DNA from: Desulfococcaceae bacterium HSG8
GTDB taxonomy: Bacteria > Desulfobacterota > Desulfobacteria > Desulfobacterales > 4be13
Length of the DNA: 39,811 bases
Assembly: GCA_030378015.1 (NCBI GenBank)
Contig: JAUCGG010000025.1
Location: 1 to 39,811 of the forward strand
Direction: 5' to 3'
Below are positions 1 through 9,331 of the stretch, piece by piece (within the stretch, counting starts at the first letter, position 1; each line of letters begins with the position of its first letter). The position numbers were made by a program, and so were the translations under genes. Under the pieces are notes generated by a model. The model worked only from the letters and a program-made list of their open reading frames with translations, was not told the origin of the DNA and did no database searches.

Positions 1-53
1 TAACCCGGAAACAGGTCTGGTGATATCCTTCAATTTCGCTCAGAATAATTTCC

Positions 54-82
54 TTGAAAATATTCATAATCTCTGGTATTAT
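54..82 (+). promoter_or_regulatory. candidate sigma-70 promoter for the UPF0182 gene
   Basis: TTGAAA at 54-59 and TATTAT at 77-82 are separated by 17 bp, a near-consensus sigma-70 arrangement about 100 bp upstream of the UPF0182 start. The call rests on sequence only. Confidence 0.4.
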
Positions 83-181
83 AATTTTATAAATTTTTCC
101 TTTCATTCAGGTTTTAAAGACCGATGAAAGGCATTTCTATAACCTGACAGAACTGACACAAATTACTTAAAGGGAAAAAAG

Positions 182-2854
182 ATGCAAAAACTAAAACACT
201 GGCTGTTCCGTTTCATCTTCATTGTTCTGGGGTTTACCATTATCGGTGCATTACTGGGTTTTGTGTTCTTAGATTTTCTTGTGGATTACTGGTGGTTCGA
301 CACCCTGAATTATACGAGCTATTTCCTGCTGAGGGGTTCTTACCGTTTCATTGTTGTCGGGGCCGCGGTCCTTGTTTTTTTCCTTGTCTTTTTTCTTAAT
401 TTCTGGCTGGCGGCCAGGTTCCTGGGGGCTAAAATATTATCGAAGACTACGGGTACAAAGAGGGAATCCGCGTACCAGGGAACCCTGCTGAAGAGCTTCA
501 AGAGCGGATCTTCAAAGATTTATACGGTCTTTTCACTTATCCTTGCTATTCCTGTAGCCATTCCTTTCTATAACCAGTGGGAGCGGGCACTGCTCTGTAT
601 TTTCGGGGGTAAGGCCGGAACCAATGATCCGGCATATGGAACAGACATAGGTTACTATCTCTTTTCTTTCCCTTTGTTCAGCCTCATCCAGAAAGAAATT
701 CTTCTTGCATTTTCCCTTCTCTTCCTGGTTTTAATGTTACTTTACTGGTTTGAAAGCCGCTTACTGTCCAAAAGGAATCAGAGCCTTTCGGTGGGACCAA
801 GGATACACCTTACCCTGCTGATATTTCTCATTTTTTTTATACAGGCCTGGGGATATATGCTCCAGCGGACGGCCCTTCTTTATACAGACAGGAAACTGCC
901 GATTTTTTTCGGCCCCGGGACTGTGGAAATGGATTTCATTTTACCGCTGATCTGGGGATCATTCTTTTTATTTATTGCAGCAGGTCTGTTGCTCGTTATC
1001 CTGATCCATACACGGAAAGGGGGGAAGGTTTTCCTGATTTTGGCTGTGTGTTTCCTGATAACTGTCGGACTTCGCAACACGTCCTTTTTTCCCCAGATGA
1101 TTGAAGAGTTTATTGTCAAGCCAAATGAAATCGTCAGGGAAAAATCTTATATTGAAAACAGTATCAAAGCAACCCTTGCAGCCTTTGATCTGGATCAGGT
1201 GGAAACCCGTAAGTATGATGTAAAACATACAACTGACACTTCAGACTTCGGACTTCAGACTTCGAACTTGAAAAATATTCCCCTGTGGGACAGGAATCTG
1301 CTGAATGATGTTTATATCCAACGCCAAGCCATAAGCCCTTTTTATTCTTTTCCCACGGTGGATGTGGATCGTTATACTGTAAAAGATTTTTACCAGCAGG
1401 TTTACCTGGGAGCGCGGGAATTAAACCTGAGCAGGCTTCCGGAATCTGCCCGGGGATGGCTGAACAGGCATCTGCAATATAGTCACGGATACGGGCTGGT
1501 AATGACGCCGGCAGCCCAGAACGGTGACGAGCCTATGACAGAGTTTGTCCGCAACATCCCGCTTCAGTCTGATTACGGCTTCAGCATCCGGGAACCCCGG
1601 ATTTACTATGGTCTGGAGTCTTACACTTACGCTATCGTTCCCAATGAGATCGGTGAGGTTGAATATTCAGAATCAGATACAGATAAGGTATCGCATTACA
1701 CCGGAAAGGGAATCCCATTTTCCTCCCTTTTAAAAAGGCTTCTGTTTGCCGTTTATTTCAGAGATGAAAGGGTCTTCTTTGTCCAGCAGACCAAGGATGA
1801 TACCAAACTGCTCCTTCGTAGGAATATTATCGAACGTATTCAGACAATTACCCCTTATTTTCTCCTGGATAAAGATCCGTACCTGGTGGTTACTCCCAAA
1901 GGACTTTTCTGGATTCAGGATGCCTACACCACATCTCGCTGGTATCCCAATGCCGAGGTATGGGATGGAAAATTCAACTATATCCGTAATTCGGTTAAAA
2001 TTGTTGTGGATGCTTACAACGGGAGTGTTGATTATTACATTGCCGATTCGGATGATCCTCTGATTCGGGCATATCAGCAGATATACCCTGACTTTCTGAA
2101 ACCCTTGGAACAAATGCCTTCCGAACTCAGAAAACATCTGCGCTATCCCAAAGACCTGTTTGAAATACAGATGCGGATATACGCAAGACATCATCAGACT
2201 GACCCGCAGATTTTTTATCAGCAAAAGGATATGTGGGATTTTACGAACACCGGGCCCGTGAAATCGAATTATCTGACGCTATCCGTTTTTGACCCTGACA
2301 ATCAGGAATTTATTTTGTTTGCGCCCATGCGCCCTGCAAAACGGGAAAATTTGCGAGCGCTCGTAGCCGCGGGGTGTGATGAAAAAAATTACGGGAAAAT
2401 TGTAGCTTTTAACTTTCCGAAAGGTAAGCAGGTTTACGGCCCGTCCCAGATAAATTCACTGATTGATCAGGATACTGAAATAGCCCAGGAGATAACTCTT
2501 TGGGATCAGGCAGGATCAAAGGTTGAGCGGGGCAGGATGGTAATATTGCCGTCTGATGATACCGTTTTTTATATTCAGCCGGTTTACCTGATGTCTGAAA
2601 AAGCTCCCAGGATTCCGGAACTGAAGCGAATTATCGTCAGTCAGGGGGAAGCTGTGGCAATGGACAGAACCCTGGAAGGTGCTTTCGCGAAACTTGAATC
2701 CAGGCTGGGAGGCCATAAAGAGCAGCTTCCGCAGACCGGCACGGAGACAACAGTCGAGCAACAGCAGGGAGAATCTCCTTCAGATACAGAAACAGATGCT
2801 GCTGAATCCGCTTCGGATGCAAATGTGCAACAGGAAACTCAGACAGATGATTAA
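182..2854 (+). CDS. UPF0182 family integral membrane protein
   Basis: An 890-residue protein recognised as the UPF0182 (COG1615) family, whose molecular function is unknown. About seven hydrophobic helices occupy roughly residues 9-31, 51-73, 115-135, 172-190, 208-228, 253-276 and 281-300. A large soluble region follows, with the family-typical NIPLWD stretch near residue 366. The C-terminal 40 residues are acidic and rich in Gln, Ser and Thr. The start ATG follows a weak AAAGGGAAAAAA ribosome binding site. Two oddities stand out. Residues near 353-364 are encoded by a run of 7-bp repeats (1238-1272). The stop codon TAA is the left target duplication of a short mobile element that starts at the next base. 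Family assignment is confident; role and orientation in the inner membrane are unknown. Confidence 0.9.
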   Translation: MQKLKHWLFRFIFIVLGFTIIGALLGFVFLDFLVDYWWFDTLNYTSYFLLRGSYRFIVVGAAVLVFFLVFFLNFWLAARFLGAKILSKTTGTKRESAYQGTLLKSFKSGSSKIYTVFSLILAIPVAIPFYNQWERALLCIFGGKAGTNDPAYGTDIGYYLFSFPLFSLIQKEILLAFSLLFLVLMLLYWFESRLLSKRNQSLSVGPRIHLTLLIFLIFFIQAWGYMLQRTALLYTDRKLPIFFGPGTVEMDFILPLIWGSFFLFIAAGLLLVILIHTRKGGKVFLILAVCFLITVGLRNTSFFPQMIEEFIVKPNEIVREKSYIENSIKATLAAFDLDQVETRKYDVKHTTDTSDFGLQTSNLKNIPLWDRNLLNDVYIQRQAISPFYSFPTVDVDRYTVKDFYQQVYLGARELNLSRLPESARGWLNRHLQYSHGYGLVMTPAAQNGDEPMTEFVRNIPLQSDYGFSIREPRIYYGLESYTYAIVPNEIGEVEYSESDTDKVSHYTGKGIPFSSLLKRLLFAVYFRDERVFFVQQTKDDTKLLLRRNIIERIQTITPYFLLDKDPYLVVTPKGLFWIQDAYTTSRWYPNAEVWDGKFNYIRNSVKIVVDAYNGSVDYYIADSDDPLIRAYQQIYPDFLKPLEQMPSELRKHLRYPKDLFEIQMRIYARHHQTDPQIFYQQKDMWDFTNTGPVKSNYLTLSVFDPDNQEFILFAPMRPAKRENLRALVAAGCDEKNYGKIVAFNFPKGKQVYGPSQINSLIDQDTEIAQEITLWDQAGSKVERGRMVILPSDDTVFYIQPVYLMSEKAPRIPELKRIIVSQGEAVAMDRTLEGAFAKLESRLGGHKEQLPQTGTETTVEQQQGESPSDTETDAAESASDANVQQETQTDD
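1238..1272 (+). repeat. five in-frame 7-bp repeats inside the UPF0182 gene
   Basis: Units read ACTTCAG, ACTTCGG, ACTTCAG, ACTTCGA, ACTTGAA. They are 7 bp apart and related to the reverse complement of the ACTGAAG arrays found between genes elsewhere in the window. They encode the low-complexity peptide TSDFGLQTSNLK just before the conserved NIPLWD stretch. Confidence 0.75.
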
Positions 2855-2974
2855 GGTGATTTCCAGAAAAGAATATACCAAGTGCAGTTTGTAGTTCCGC
2901 CTTCAGGCGGCATAACACCGCCTGAAGGCGGAACTACAAACCTTGATCCGGTATGTTTTTTATTGGAAATCACC
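2855..2974. mobile_element. short inverted-repeat element, family A (TAA duplication)
   Basis: The ends are GGTGATTTCC and GGAAATCACC, flanked on both sides by TAA (2852-2854 and 2975-2977). The left TAA is the stop codon of the UPF0182 gene. Inside is a perfect 24-bp stem (2887-2910 with 2918-2941) around a 7-base loop. It has no coding capacity, so it is a MITE-like non-autonomous element. A second copy lies at 9626-9828. The internal hairpin could also end transcription of the UPF0182 gene. Confidence 0.8.
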
Positions 2975-2996
2975 TAACCGTCATCGGTCAGTTGCA

Positions 2997-3024
2997 ACTG
3001 ATAACTGATAACTGGCAACTGGCA
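2997..3024 (+). repeat. short ACTG heptamer array before the UPF0280 gene
   Basis: Four 7-bp units (ACTGATA twice, ACTGGCA twice) end two bases before the start codon of the next gene. They occupy the place where a ribosome binding site would be expected. Confidence 0.75.
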
Positions 3025-3026
3025 AA

Positions 3027-3746
3027 ATGTACCAGGAACGAACCTACCGAAATCTGATACAGGAAAACCATCTGGTATCCTTCAGAGTTGTTGTAAAGGA
3101 GACAGATCTGTTCATCCATGCAGCAAAACCCCTTTATGAAATTGCAAAGGAACTGGTGCTGGAATGCAGGGGATATATTGAATCCTATATAAAAAGGTAT
3201 CCTGAATTTGCAGAAACACTTGTGCCTTGGCACGTCAGAGAACTTGTACCGGTTATCATCAAAGAGATGTCGGGTGCGGGGCAAAAAGCGGGCGTCGGAC
3301 CCATGGCCGCGGTTGCCGGAGCGATTGCAGAATATGTGGGAAAGGGATTGCTGGCGCACACAGATGAGGTTGTTGTTGAAAACGGCGGGGATATTTTTTT
3401 AAAGAAAAACAATCCGGTTACTATTGGTATTTTTGCAGGTGATTCCCCTTTAAGTATGCGGATGGGGCTGCGTGTTGGAAATGTTCCTGTTGCCGTATGT
3501 ACATCATCCGGAACTGTGGGGCACTCCCTGAGTATGGGAAAAGCAGACGCTGTATGCGTGGTATCGGAGTCATGTCCCCTTGCTGATGCTGTTGCGACAT
3601 CAGTGGGCAATCATTTAAAATCAGAGGCAGATATCCGAAAGGCGATTGATTTCGGGAAACAGGTGGAAGGGGTGACGGGACTCGTTGTAATCATGGGAGA
3701 TAAAATCGGAGCATGGGGGGAAACAGAGATTGTGCCGTTAAGGTAA
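3027..3746 (+). CDS. UPF0280 (ApbE-like) family protein
   Basis: A 239-residue protein of the UPF0280/COG2122 family, which shares the fold of ApbE flavin transferases; its own reaction is not established. Recognisable blocks are GAGQKAGVGPMAAVAGA around residue 90, VVENGGDIF around residue 120, CTSSGTVGHSLSMGKADA around residue 160 and the ADAVATSVGN segment. The length is normal. There is no signal peptide, so a cytoplasmic location is inferred. The ATG is placed directly after heptamer repeats with no clear Shine-Dalgarno sequence. A slightly different start is possible, but no other in-frame ATG lies close by. The gene lies between a family A element and degenerate heptamers (about 3795-3835), so its original operon context is lost. 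Confidence 0.85.
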   Translation: MYQERTYRNLIQENHLVSFRVVVKETDLFIHAAKPLYEIAKELVLECRGYIESYIKRYPEFAETLVPWHVRELVPVIIKEMSGAGQKAGVGPMAAVAGAIAEYVGKGLLAHTDEVVVENGGDIFLKKNNPVTIGIFAGDSPLSMRMGLRVGNVPVAVCTSSGTVGHSLSMGKADAVCVVSESCPLADAVATSVGNHLKSEADIRKAIDFGKQVEGVTGLVVIMGDKIGAWGETEIVPLR

Positions 3747-3854
3747 AAAAGGGGTTGAGTTTCAAGCGTGAAAATAGTAAGGAATTCCCAAAAATAACCG
3801 TTATCAGTTGTCTGTTGCAACGGGCAACTGATCACAAGCATCCCGGAGGTGCGG

Positions 3855-4511
3855 ATGAGAGCGTTAAAAATAAAGGAAACATTTCCCGCTGAAGACGTTT
3901 TCTATCCCGAAAGCGACGGGAAGCCCATGGCAGATAATACCAGACAGTACAGATGGATAGTGAAAATAAAAGAAGGGCTGGAAATCCTGTTCGCGGATGA
4001 TCCCGATGTGTTTGTGGCAGCCGACCTGTTATGGTATCCCACAGAAGACGACAATAAAACCAGAGCGGCGCCGGATGTGATGGTGGCCCTGGGGAGAGAC
4101 CCAAAGGAGACCGGGGATCTTATCGGCAGTGGGAGGGGAATATCGCACCCCAGATCGTGTTCGAGATTCTTTCTCCCGGAAACCGGCCCGGTGAGATGAA
4201 AAAGAAGCTGGAATTCTACGAACAGCACGGTGCCGAGGAGTATTATATTTATGATCCGGACAGGAATCTGTTCGAAGCCCGTGCGCGCCTGGGAAAACGG
4301 CTCCGTATCGTAAAAAATACACAGGGGGTGGACTAGCCCGAGGCTGAAAATACGTTTCGAACTCGGGGAGGAACTGGAAATCTTCAGGCCGGACGGAGAA
4401 AAATTTCTCTCGCCTCTGGAGGAAAGAAAACGCGCAGATCAGGAAAAAGACCGAGCAGATCGCCTCGCTGAGAAGCTCAGAAAATTGGGAATTGATCCTG
4501 AAGATATTTAA
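3855..4511 (+). pseudogene. Uma2-type endonuclease gene, frameshifted first copy
   Basis: This is nearly identical to the intact Uma2 gene at 4609-5349 but broken. Relative to that copy it has a 2-bp insertion (GGGGAGAGACCC for GGGGAGACCC) near 4092, a 3-bp deletion near 4134 and a 1-bp insertion near 4326. The product is therefore out of frame between the first and last indel and would stop early, at about residue 115 from this start. The start ATG follows a good GGAGG. The C-terminal coiled tail is shorter than in the second copy, lacking the 42-bp expansions. The two copies form a direct tandem duplication, and the first has decayed. Confidence 0.85.
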
Positions 4512-4608
4512 ACCACGAATTATTAATACCGGCAGCTAACATTATTATAATATTGAAGAATAACGGAGTATCTCAGAAAAAGCCGGAACAGGCATTCCGG
4601 AGGTATGG

Positions 4609-5349
4609 ATGAAAGCGTTAAAAACAGAGGAGATATTTCCCGCGGAAGACGTTTTCTATCCCGAAAGCGACGGGAAGCCCATGGCAGATAATACCAGACA
4701 GTACAGATGGATAGTGAAAATAAAAGAAGGGCTGGAAATTCTGTTCGCGGATGATCCCGATGTGTTTGTGGCAGCCGACCTGTTATGGTATCCCACAGAA
4801 GACGACAATAAAACCAGTGCGGCGCCGGATGTGATGGTGGCCCTGGGGAGACCCAAAGGAGACCGGGGATATTACCGCCAGTGGGAGGAGGGGGATATCG
4901 CTCCCCAGATCGTGTTCGAGATTCTTTCTCCCGGAAACCGGCCCGGGGAGATGAAAAAGAAGCTGGAATTTTATGAACAGCACGGTGCCGAGGAGTATTA
5001 TATTTATGATCCGGACAGGAATCTGTTCGAAGCCCGTGCGCGCTTGGGGAAACGGCTCCGTATCGTAAAGAATACACAGGGATGGACTAGCCCGAGGCTG
5101 AAAATACGTTTCGAACTCGGGGAGGAACTGGAAATCTTCAGGCCGGACGGAGAAAAATTTCTCTCACCTCTGGAGGAAAAAAAACGCGCAGAACAGGAGA
5201 GAGAACGCGCAGATCGCTCAGAGCATGGAAGAGAGCAGGAGAGAGAACGCGCAGATCGCGCAGAGTACGAAAGAGAGCAGGAAAGAGAACGCGCAGATCG
5301 CCTTGCTGAAAAACTCAGGGCATTGGGGATTGATCCGGAAAATTTTTAA
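4609..5349 (+). CDS. Uma2 family (PD-(D/E)XK-type) putative endonuclease
   Basis: A 246-residue protein of the Uma2/DUF820 family, predicted nucleases of restriction-endonuclease fold that are often amplified in cyanobacteria and filamentous bacteria. The core runs from about residue 20 to 190. PDVMVALG contains D74, VFEILSP contains E104, K116-K118 follow in GEMKKKLEFYE, and then comes EEYYIYDPD. These are the expected catalytic positions. The C-terminus is a charged coiled-coil tail with a 42-bp (14-residue, two-heptad) unit ERADR(S/A)E(H/Y) repeated almost exactly from about 5200. Start: ATG five bases after GGAGGTATGG. It follows a decayed duplicate. The natural substrate of the family is unknown. 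Confidence 0.85.
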   Translation: MKALKTEEIFPAEDVFYPESDGKPMADNTRQYRWIVKIKEGLEILFADDPDVFVAADLLWYPTEDDNKTSAAPDVMVALGRPKGDRGYYRQWEEGDIAPQIVFEILSPGNRPGEMKKKLEFYEQHGAEEYYIYDPDRNLFEARARLGKRLRIVKNTQGWTSPRLKIRFELGEELEIFRPDGEKFLSPLEEKKRAEQERERADRSEHGREQERERADRAEYEREQERERADRLAEKLRALGIDPENF

Positions 5350-5460
5350 AAATTCAAAATCTGAATTATTAATAATTAATACATGATATTCGGTAATTTC
5401 TAACAATAGGATTTAATTGACAGATAAATCAATTCTGACTGGCCGAAACTCATGTAATAT

Positions 5461-5573
5461 CAGTAGATCGAAAAGTGTCGGGCAGGACACGCTTCGCCTC
5501 CTGTCCGCGTCTGACATGCATTCCCACGCAAAGCGTGGAAACGAGAGGCTTCAGGGACTTTTTCGATCTACTG
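5461..5573. mobile_element. short inverted-repeat element with CAGTAGATCGAAAAGT ends
   Basis: CAGTAGATCGAAAAGT at the left matches ACTTTTTCGATCTACTG at the right with one extra T. The interior holds a second palindrome around TCCCACGC/GCGTGGAA. It has no coding capacity, and no clean target duplication was found. It occupies most of the gap 5350-5669, in which nothing else is visible. Confidence 0.6.
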
Positions 5574-5669
5574 AATGTAAAAGCTGACGGCTTTAATGCT
5601 GAGATCAGGCTGAAAAAACCTGGTCGTTGCTGTTCATAATAACCTTTTTAAAACAATAGGGGGAAAAAC

Positions 5670-6113
5670 ATGAGAAAACTTAAGATCGCGTACTGGGCAA
5701 TTATTGTTTTCGTACTCATCCTGTTCTTTGCGCAGAATCAGACCTTTTTTGTTAAACAAAAAGTATCTCTCAACTACAACCTCATCACTTTTGAAAGCCT
5801 GGAAGAACTCGGCATCAAAGTGTTCACGAAAATGACAACCCCGGAATTGCAGACCGGGATATTCTTTTTCGCTTTTTTCTTTGTAGGTGTCGGACTGGCC
5901 TTTCTTTACTGCTTTTTTGTACAGCTTAAATATACCAGCAGGATCAGATTCCTGAACAAAACCTGTGACTCCCACCTCCGGAAAATCGGCTCCCTTGAAA
6001 ATGAACTGAGAGCGTTGCGGGCCGCTGGTACACCTGATCTTGACGAAGAAGATATTGTTGATATTTCAAAAGGAAGCCCCTCTTCCGAAGAGGATAAACT
6101 GAAAAAGAAATAA
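5670..6113 (+). CDS. small two-helix membrane protein, LapA/DUF1049-like
   Basis: A 147-residue protein. A first helix (about residues 7-21) is followed by FAQNQTFFVKQKVSLNYNLITF, a short soluble stretch, and a second helix (about 65-87). A charged coiled-coil segment (about 95-120) and an acidic-to-basic tail ending KLKKK come next. This layout matches LapA-domain (lipopolysaccharide assembly A, DUF1049) proteins, which are small inner-membrane proteins. Start: ATG after AATAGGGGGAAAAAC, a strong ribosome binding site. The match is by topology and the N-terminal AQN block, so the family name is moderately supported. Confidence 0.6.
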   Translation: MRKLKIAYWAIIVFVLILFFAQNQTFFVKQKVSLNYNLITFESLEELGIKVFTKMTTPELQTGIFFFAFFFVGVGLAFLYCFFVQLKYTSRIRFLNKTCDSHLRKIGSLENELRALRAAGTPDLDEEDIVDISKGSPSSEEDKLKKK

Positions 6114-6164
6114 TCGTCTTTTCCGGGTAACCATGAAGGCTTAATTTTTTTCATAAATTATATC

Positions 6165-6210
6165 AAGGAGTGCAAAGTCAGCTTTGCATAAAGCAGACTT
6201 TGCACTCCTT
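6165..6210. repeat. 15-bp-stem palindrome downstream of the LapA-like gene
   Basis: AAGGAGTGCAAAGTC pairs perfectly with GACTTTGCACTCCTT across a 16-base loop that itself contains GCTTTGC/GCAAAGC-like matches. There is no T tract, so a terminator role is uncertain. Confidence 0.6.
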
Positions 6211-6241
6211 GTTTCAGATTCCAAGGAAACAGACTTTTATT

Positions 6242-6308
6242 ATCAGCAGTTCTGAAAAACTCTTCTCGTTCCCGCTTCGCGTGGGAACGAGATTTTTGAT
6301 CTGCTGAT
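6242..6308. repeat. short inverted-repeat element with CTCGTTCCC hairpin
   Basis: ATCAGCAG and CTGCTGAT ends enclose a CTCGTTCCC/GGGAACGAG hairpin. It resembles a shortened relative of the element at 5461-5573. Confidence 0.5.
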
Positions 6309-6389
6309 TTTTACGAACAGTTTCCGACAGGCTTATGAGTTTATAAAATGAGGCTTGTGCGGAAACGACCGCTCAGGCGGAGGTATGAT

Positions 6390-9074
6390 TTGAAGCAGAC
6401 AAATATGATGAAACAGTACTTGGCCATTAAGGAGCAGTACAAAGATGCAATACTGTTTTATCGGATGGGGGACTTTTATGAAATGTTCTTTGAGGATGCG
6501 AAAGCCGCTTCCGAACTTCTTGAAATCACACTGACCGCAAGGAACAAGAAAGATGATTCACCCATTCCCATGTGCGGTGTACCGGCACGCGCCGTACAGG
6601 GATATATCGCGAAACTCATCCATCGCGGATATAAGGTTGCCATATGTGAGCAAGTCGAAAATCCGGCAACCGCAAAAGGAATTGTAAAAAGGGATGTTGT
6701 TCGGGTCATCACCCCCGGGATGATAATCGAAAATGAATTCTTAGATGAAAAATCAAACAATTATGTCCTTGCCCTGGCTGTATCGGAGACCCGTAGCGGC
6801 GATATTTCCGCAATAGGACTCTCCTATATGGATATTTCAACCGGAACATTCCGGGTATCTGAATCAGAAGACATGGCCGCTATTGTTGATGAAATTCTAC
6901 GGGTATCCCCCAGCGAGGTCATTTTTCCGGAATCTGTCAGAAATCATTCGTGCTTTTCAACTCTGAGGGACGGGGTGTCTGAGAAATCTCTGACCTTTCT
7001 GGAAGACCGTTTTTTTGATTATCACAGGGGGCGGGGCAGACTGCTTAACCAGTTCGGAACCCTCTCACTCGAAGGGTTCGGATGTGAAGACCTGAAGGCA
7101 GGAGTTAGCGCGGCAGGCGCCCTGATCTTCTATGTGGGAGAAACCCAGAAGCAGAAGATCGAACATCTGACAGGGATTGAAACTTACGGGTTAGATGATT
7201 ACCTGTTCATAGACGACCTTAGCTGCCGGAATCTGGAACTGATCAGGAATCTGCGGACAGGAACCCGCCAAGGGACATTGCTCAGTACAATTGACCGCAC
7301 AGTAACCGCAATGGGCAGCAGAATGCTGGCAGGATGGCTGAGATATCCGCTGATGAATATTCAGGCGATCCGGGACAGACTGGATGCTGTGGAAGAGGCA
7401 AAGGAAAAGATTCAGACATCCCGAACTATCCGGGAATATCTGAAATCCGTTCATGATATTGAGCGTATCGGAAGCAAGATTTCTATGGGATATGCCAATG
7501 CGCGGGACCTTGTGGCGCTGAAGCGGTCTTTGAAAAAACTTCCGGATATCTCGTCCGCACTTTCGCTGTTCCAGTCCGGGCTTTTTCAATGGGACAAAAG
7601 CGAGGATGAGGAAGCAGAGCCGGGTTTTTTCGGGAAAAACATTTTCCTGAAACCGCTTCTTGAACTGGCAGACCTGATCGAAAATACAATCCGCGAAGAT
7701 GCTCCCCCTTCGATCAATGAAGGAGGGATTATTCGGGAGGGATACAACAGTGAACTGGACGAACTTATAACACTCAGCAGGGATGGCAAGGGATGGCTTG
7801 CCCAGTTGGAAAGCCGGGAGCGGGAGAAAACAGGCATCAGTTCGGTCAAAGTACGTTATAATAAGGTTTTCGGATACTTCATAGAAGTCCCCAAAATTCA
7901 TTCTGAAAAAGTACCGGCCCATTACGTCCGCAAGCAAACCCTTGTTAACGCTGAACGATATATTACTGATGAACTGAAGTCATTTGAATCAAAAGTACTG
8001 AATGCCGAAGAACAGAGATCAGCACTTGAATATGAAATATTTCAGGAAGTAAGGAAAGAAGTAATAAAGCAGAATTCCGCGATCCAGCAGACTGCCAGTT
8101 TTTTAGCCCGCTTGGACTGTCTTCTGAACCTATCCGAAATTGCGGAGCAGGAAAACTACGTAAAGCCTGAAATCACTACAGACGGGTATATAGTGATTGA
8201 AGACGGACGGCACCCGGTTATTGAAAAGATGATCACGGGTGAACGTTTTGTGCCGAATACGATCCGGTTGGATAATAATGAGAATCAGGTACTGGTTATC
8301 ACGGGTCCCAATATGGCAGGGAAATCAACAGTGTTGCGACAGGTCGCGCTGCTGGTGCTGATGACCCATATGGGAGCCTTTGTGCCTGCTGCAAGCGCGT
8401 CTGTCAGCGTAACAGACAGGATTTTTACCAGGGTGGGCGCGTTGGATAATCTTTCCCAGGGGCAGAGTACCTTTATGGTGGAAATGCAGGAAACCGCCAA
8501 CATTTTGAACAATGCCACCTCGCAAAGCCTTGTTGTTATTGATGAAATCGGTCGGGGAACCAGCACGTTTGACGGTCTCAGCATTGCATGGGCAGTTGCT
8601 GAATATTTGCATGACCTGAGGGGGGAAGGGGTAAAAACCCTGTTTGCAACCCATTATCACGAACTGACCGAACTTGAACATACAAAATCCCGTGTAAAAA
8701 ACTACAATATAGCGGTAAAAGAATGGAATGATGAAATCATTTTCCTGAGAAAACTGGTTGAAGGCGGCACAAACCGAAGTTACGGGATACAGGTGGCGAG
8801 ACTGGCAGGCATTCCTGACAAAGTGATACAGCGGGCCAAAAAGATACTTGCAGATATAGAAAATGAAGAGCATGATATAAAAACACCAGGTGAACATATT
8901 GTTTCAGAAGAAAGCACCCAGTATGAAGGGCATGTCCAATTGGATCTTTTCAATGCACCCGCGCATTTTTTGATAGAGGAACTTAAAAAGCTCGATATAT
9001 CCAGGATGACACCGATTGATGCGATCAACTGCCTGAACGAGTTGCAGGAGAAAAGCGTGAAGCGTGATACATGA
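6390..9074 (+). CDS. mutS: DNA mismatch repair protein MutS
   Basis: MutS recognises mismatches and small loops as a dimer and uses ATP to recruit MutL. The mismatch-probing F-X-E motif is in GDFYEMF (F29, E31). The connector, lever and clamp regions fill the middle. The ATPase has Walker A TGPNMAGKST (638-647) and Walker B VVIDEIGRGTST (D718, E719), with EMQETANIL between them. I place the start at TTG 6390, six bases after GGCGGAGG, which gives MKQTNMMKQYL, the usual MutS beginning. An ATG at 6348 would add 14 residues but has no ribosome binding site; ATG 6405 is the next option. Length is 894 residues, normal for the family. The last residues (SVKRDT) and the TGA stop are encoded by the start of a 7-bp repeat array. 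Confidence 0.97.
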   Translation: MKQTNMMKQYLAIKEQYKDAILFYRMGDFYEMFFEDAKAASELLEITLTARNKKDDSPIPMCGVPARAVQGYIAKLIHRGYKVAICEQVENPATAKGIVKRDVVRVITPGMIIENEFLDEKSNNYVLALAVSETRSGDISAIGLSYMDISTGTFRVSESEDMAAIVDEILRVSPSEVIFPESVRNHSCFSTLRDGVSEKSLTFLEDRFFDYHRGRGRLLNQFGTLSLEGFGCEDLKAGVSAAGALIFYVGETQKQKIEHLTGIETYGLDDYLFIDDLSCRNLELIRNLRTGTRQGTLLSTIDRTVTAMGSRMLAGWLRYPLMNIQAIRDRLDAVEEAKEKIQTSRTIREYLKSVHDIERIGSKISMGYANARDLVALKRSLKKLPDISSALSLFQSGLFQWDKSEDEEAEPGFFGKNIFLKPLLELADLIENTIREDAPPSINEGGIIREGYNSELDELITLSRDGKGWLAQLESREREKTGISSVKVRYNKVFGYFIEVPKIHSEKVPAHYVRKQTLVNAERYITDELKSFESKVLNAEEQRSALEYEIFQEVRKEVIKQNSAIQQTASFLARLDCLLNLSEIAEQENYVKPEITTDGYIVIEDGRHPVIEKMITGERFVPNTIRLDNNENQVLVITGPNMAGKSTVLRQVALLVLMTHMGAFVPAASASVSVTDRIFTRVGALDNLSQGQSTFMVEMQETANILNNATSQSLVVIDEIGRGTSTFDGLSIAWAVAEYLHDLRGEGVKTLFATHYHELTELEHTKSRVKNYNIAVKEWNDEIIFLRKLVEGGTNRSYGIQVARLAGIPDKVIQRAKKILADIENEEHDIKTPGEHIVSEESTQYEGHVQLDLFNAPAHFLIEELKKLDISRMTPIDAINCLNELQEKSVKRDT

Positions 9075-9200
9075 TACGTGATACGTGATACGTGATGCGT
9101 GATGCGTGATACGTGATACGTAAATGTAAAAGGTATAAAGAACAAGCGTCATGTTTCACGTTTCACGTTTCACGTTTCACGCATCACGCATCACGTTTCA
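9057..9200. repeat. inverted pair of GTGANNC heptamer arrays
   Basis: The left half (9057-9121) is built of GTGAAGC, GTGATAC and GTGATGC units. The right half (about 9150-9200) is the mirror, with CACGTTT and CACGCAT units. Together they could form a long imperfect hairpin just after mutS. The left array provides the end of the mutS reading frame. Confidence 0.85.
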
Positions 9201-9331
9201 AAGTAGGACATTCCTACCTTTGAATACTCTTTTCACCCCATTGACTTCATTCCTCAGAATGGGTAATGAATGGCAGGTTGCCGTAACTTGTTTTTTATAT
9301 AAGTAAAGTTATTCAAAGTTTTCGTTCATAA

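Noticed and set aside
1..53. Possible end of an upstream gene at the TAA beginning the window
   Set aside because: Only three bases are visible, so it cannot be supported.
3832..4322. Minus-strand frames opposite the Uma2 copies
   Set aside because: Shadows of the Uma2 coding frame; they repeat in both copies only because the DNA is duplicated.
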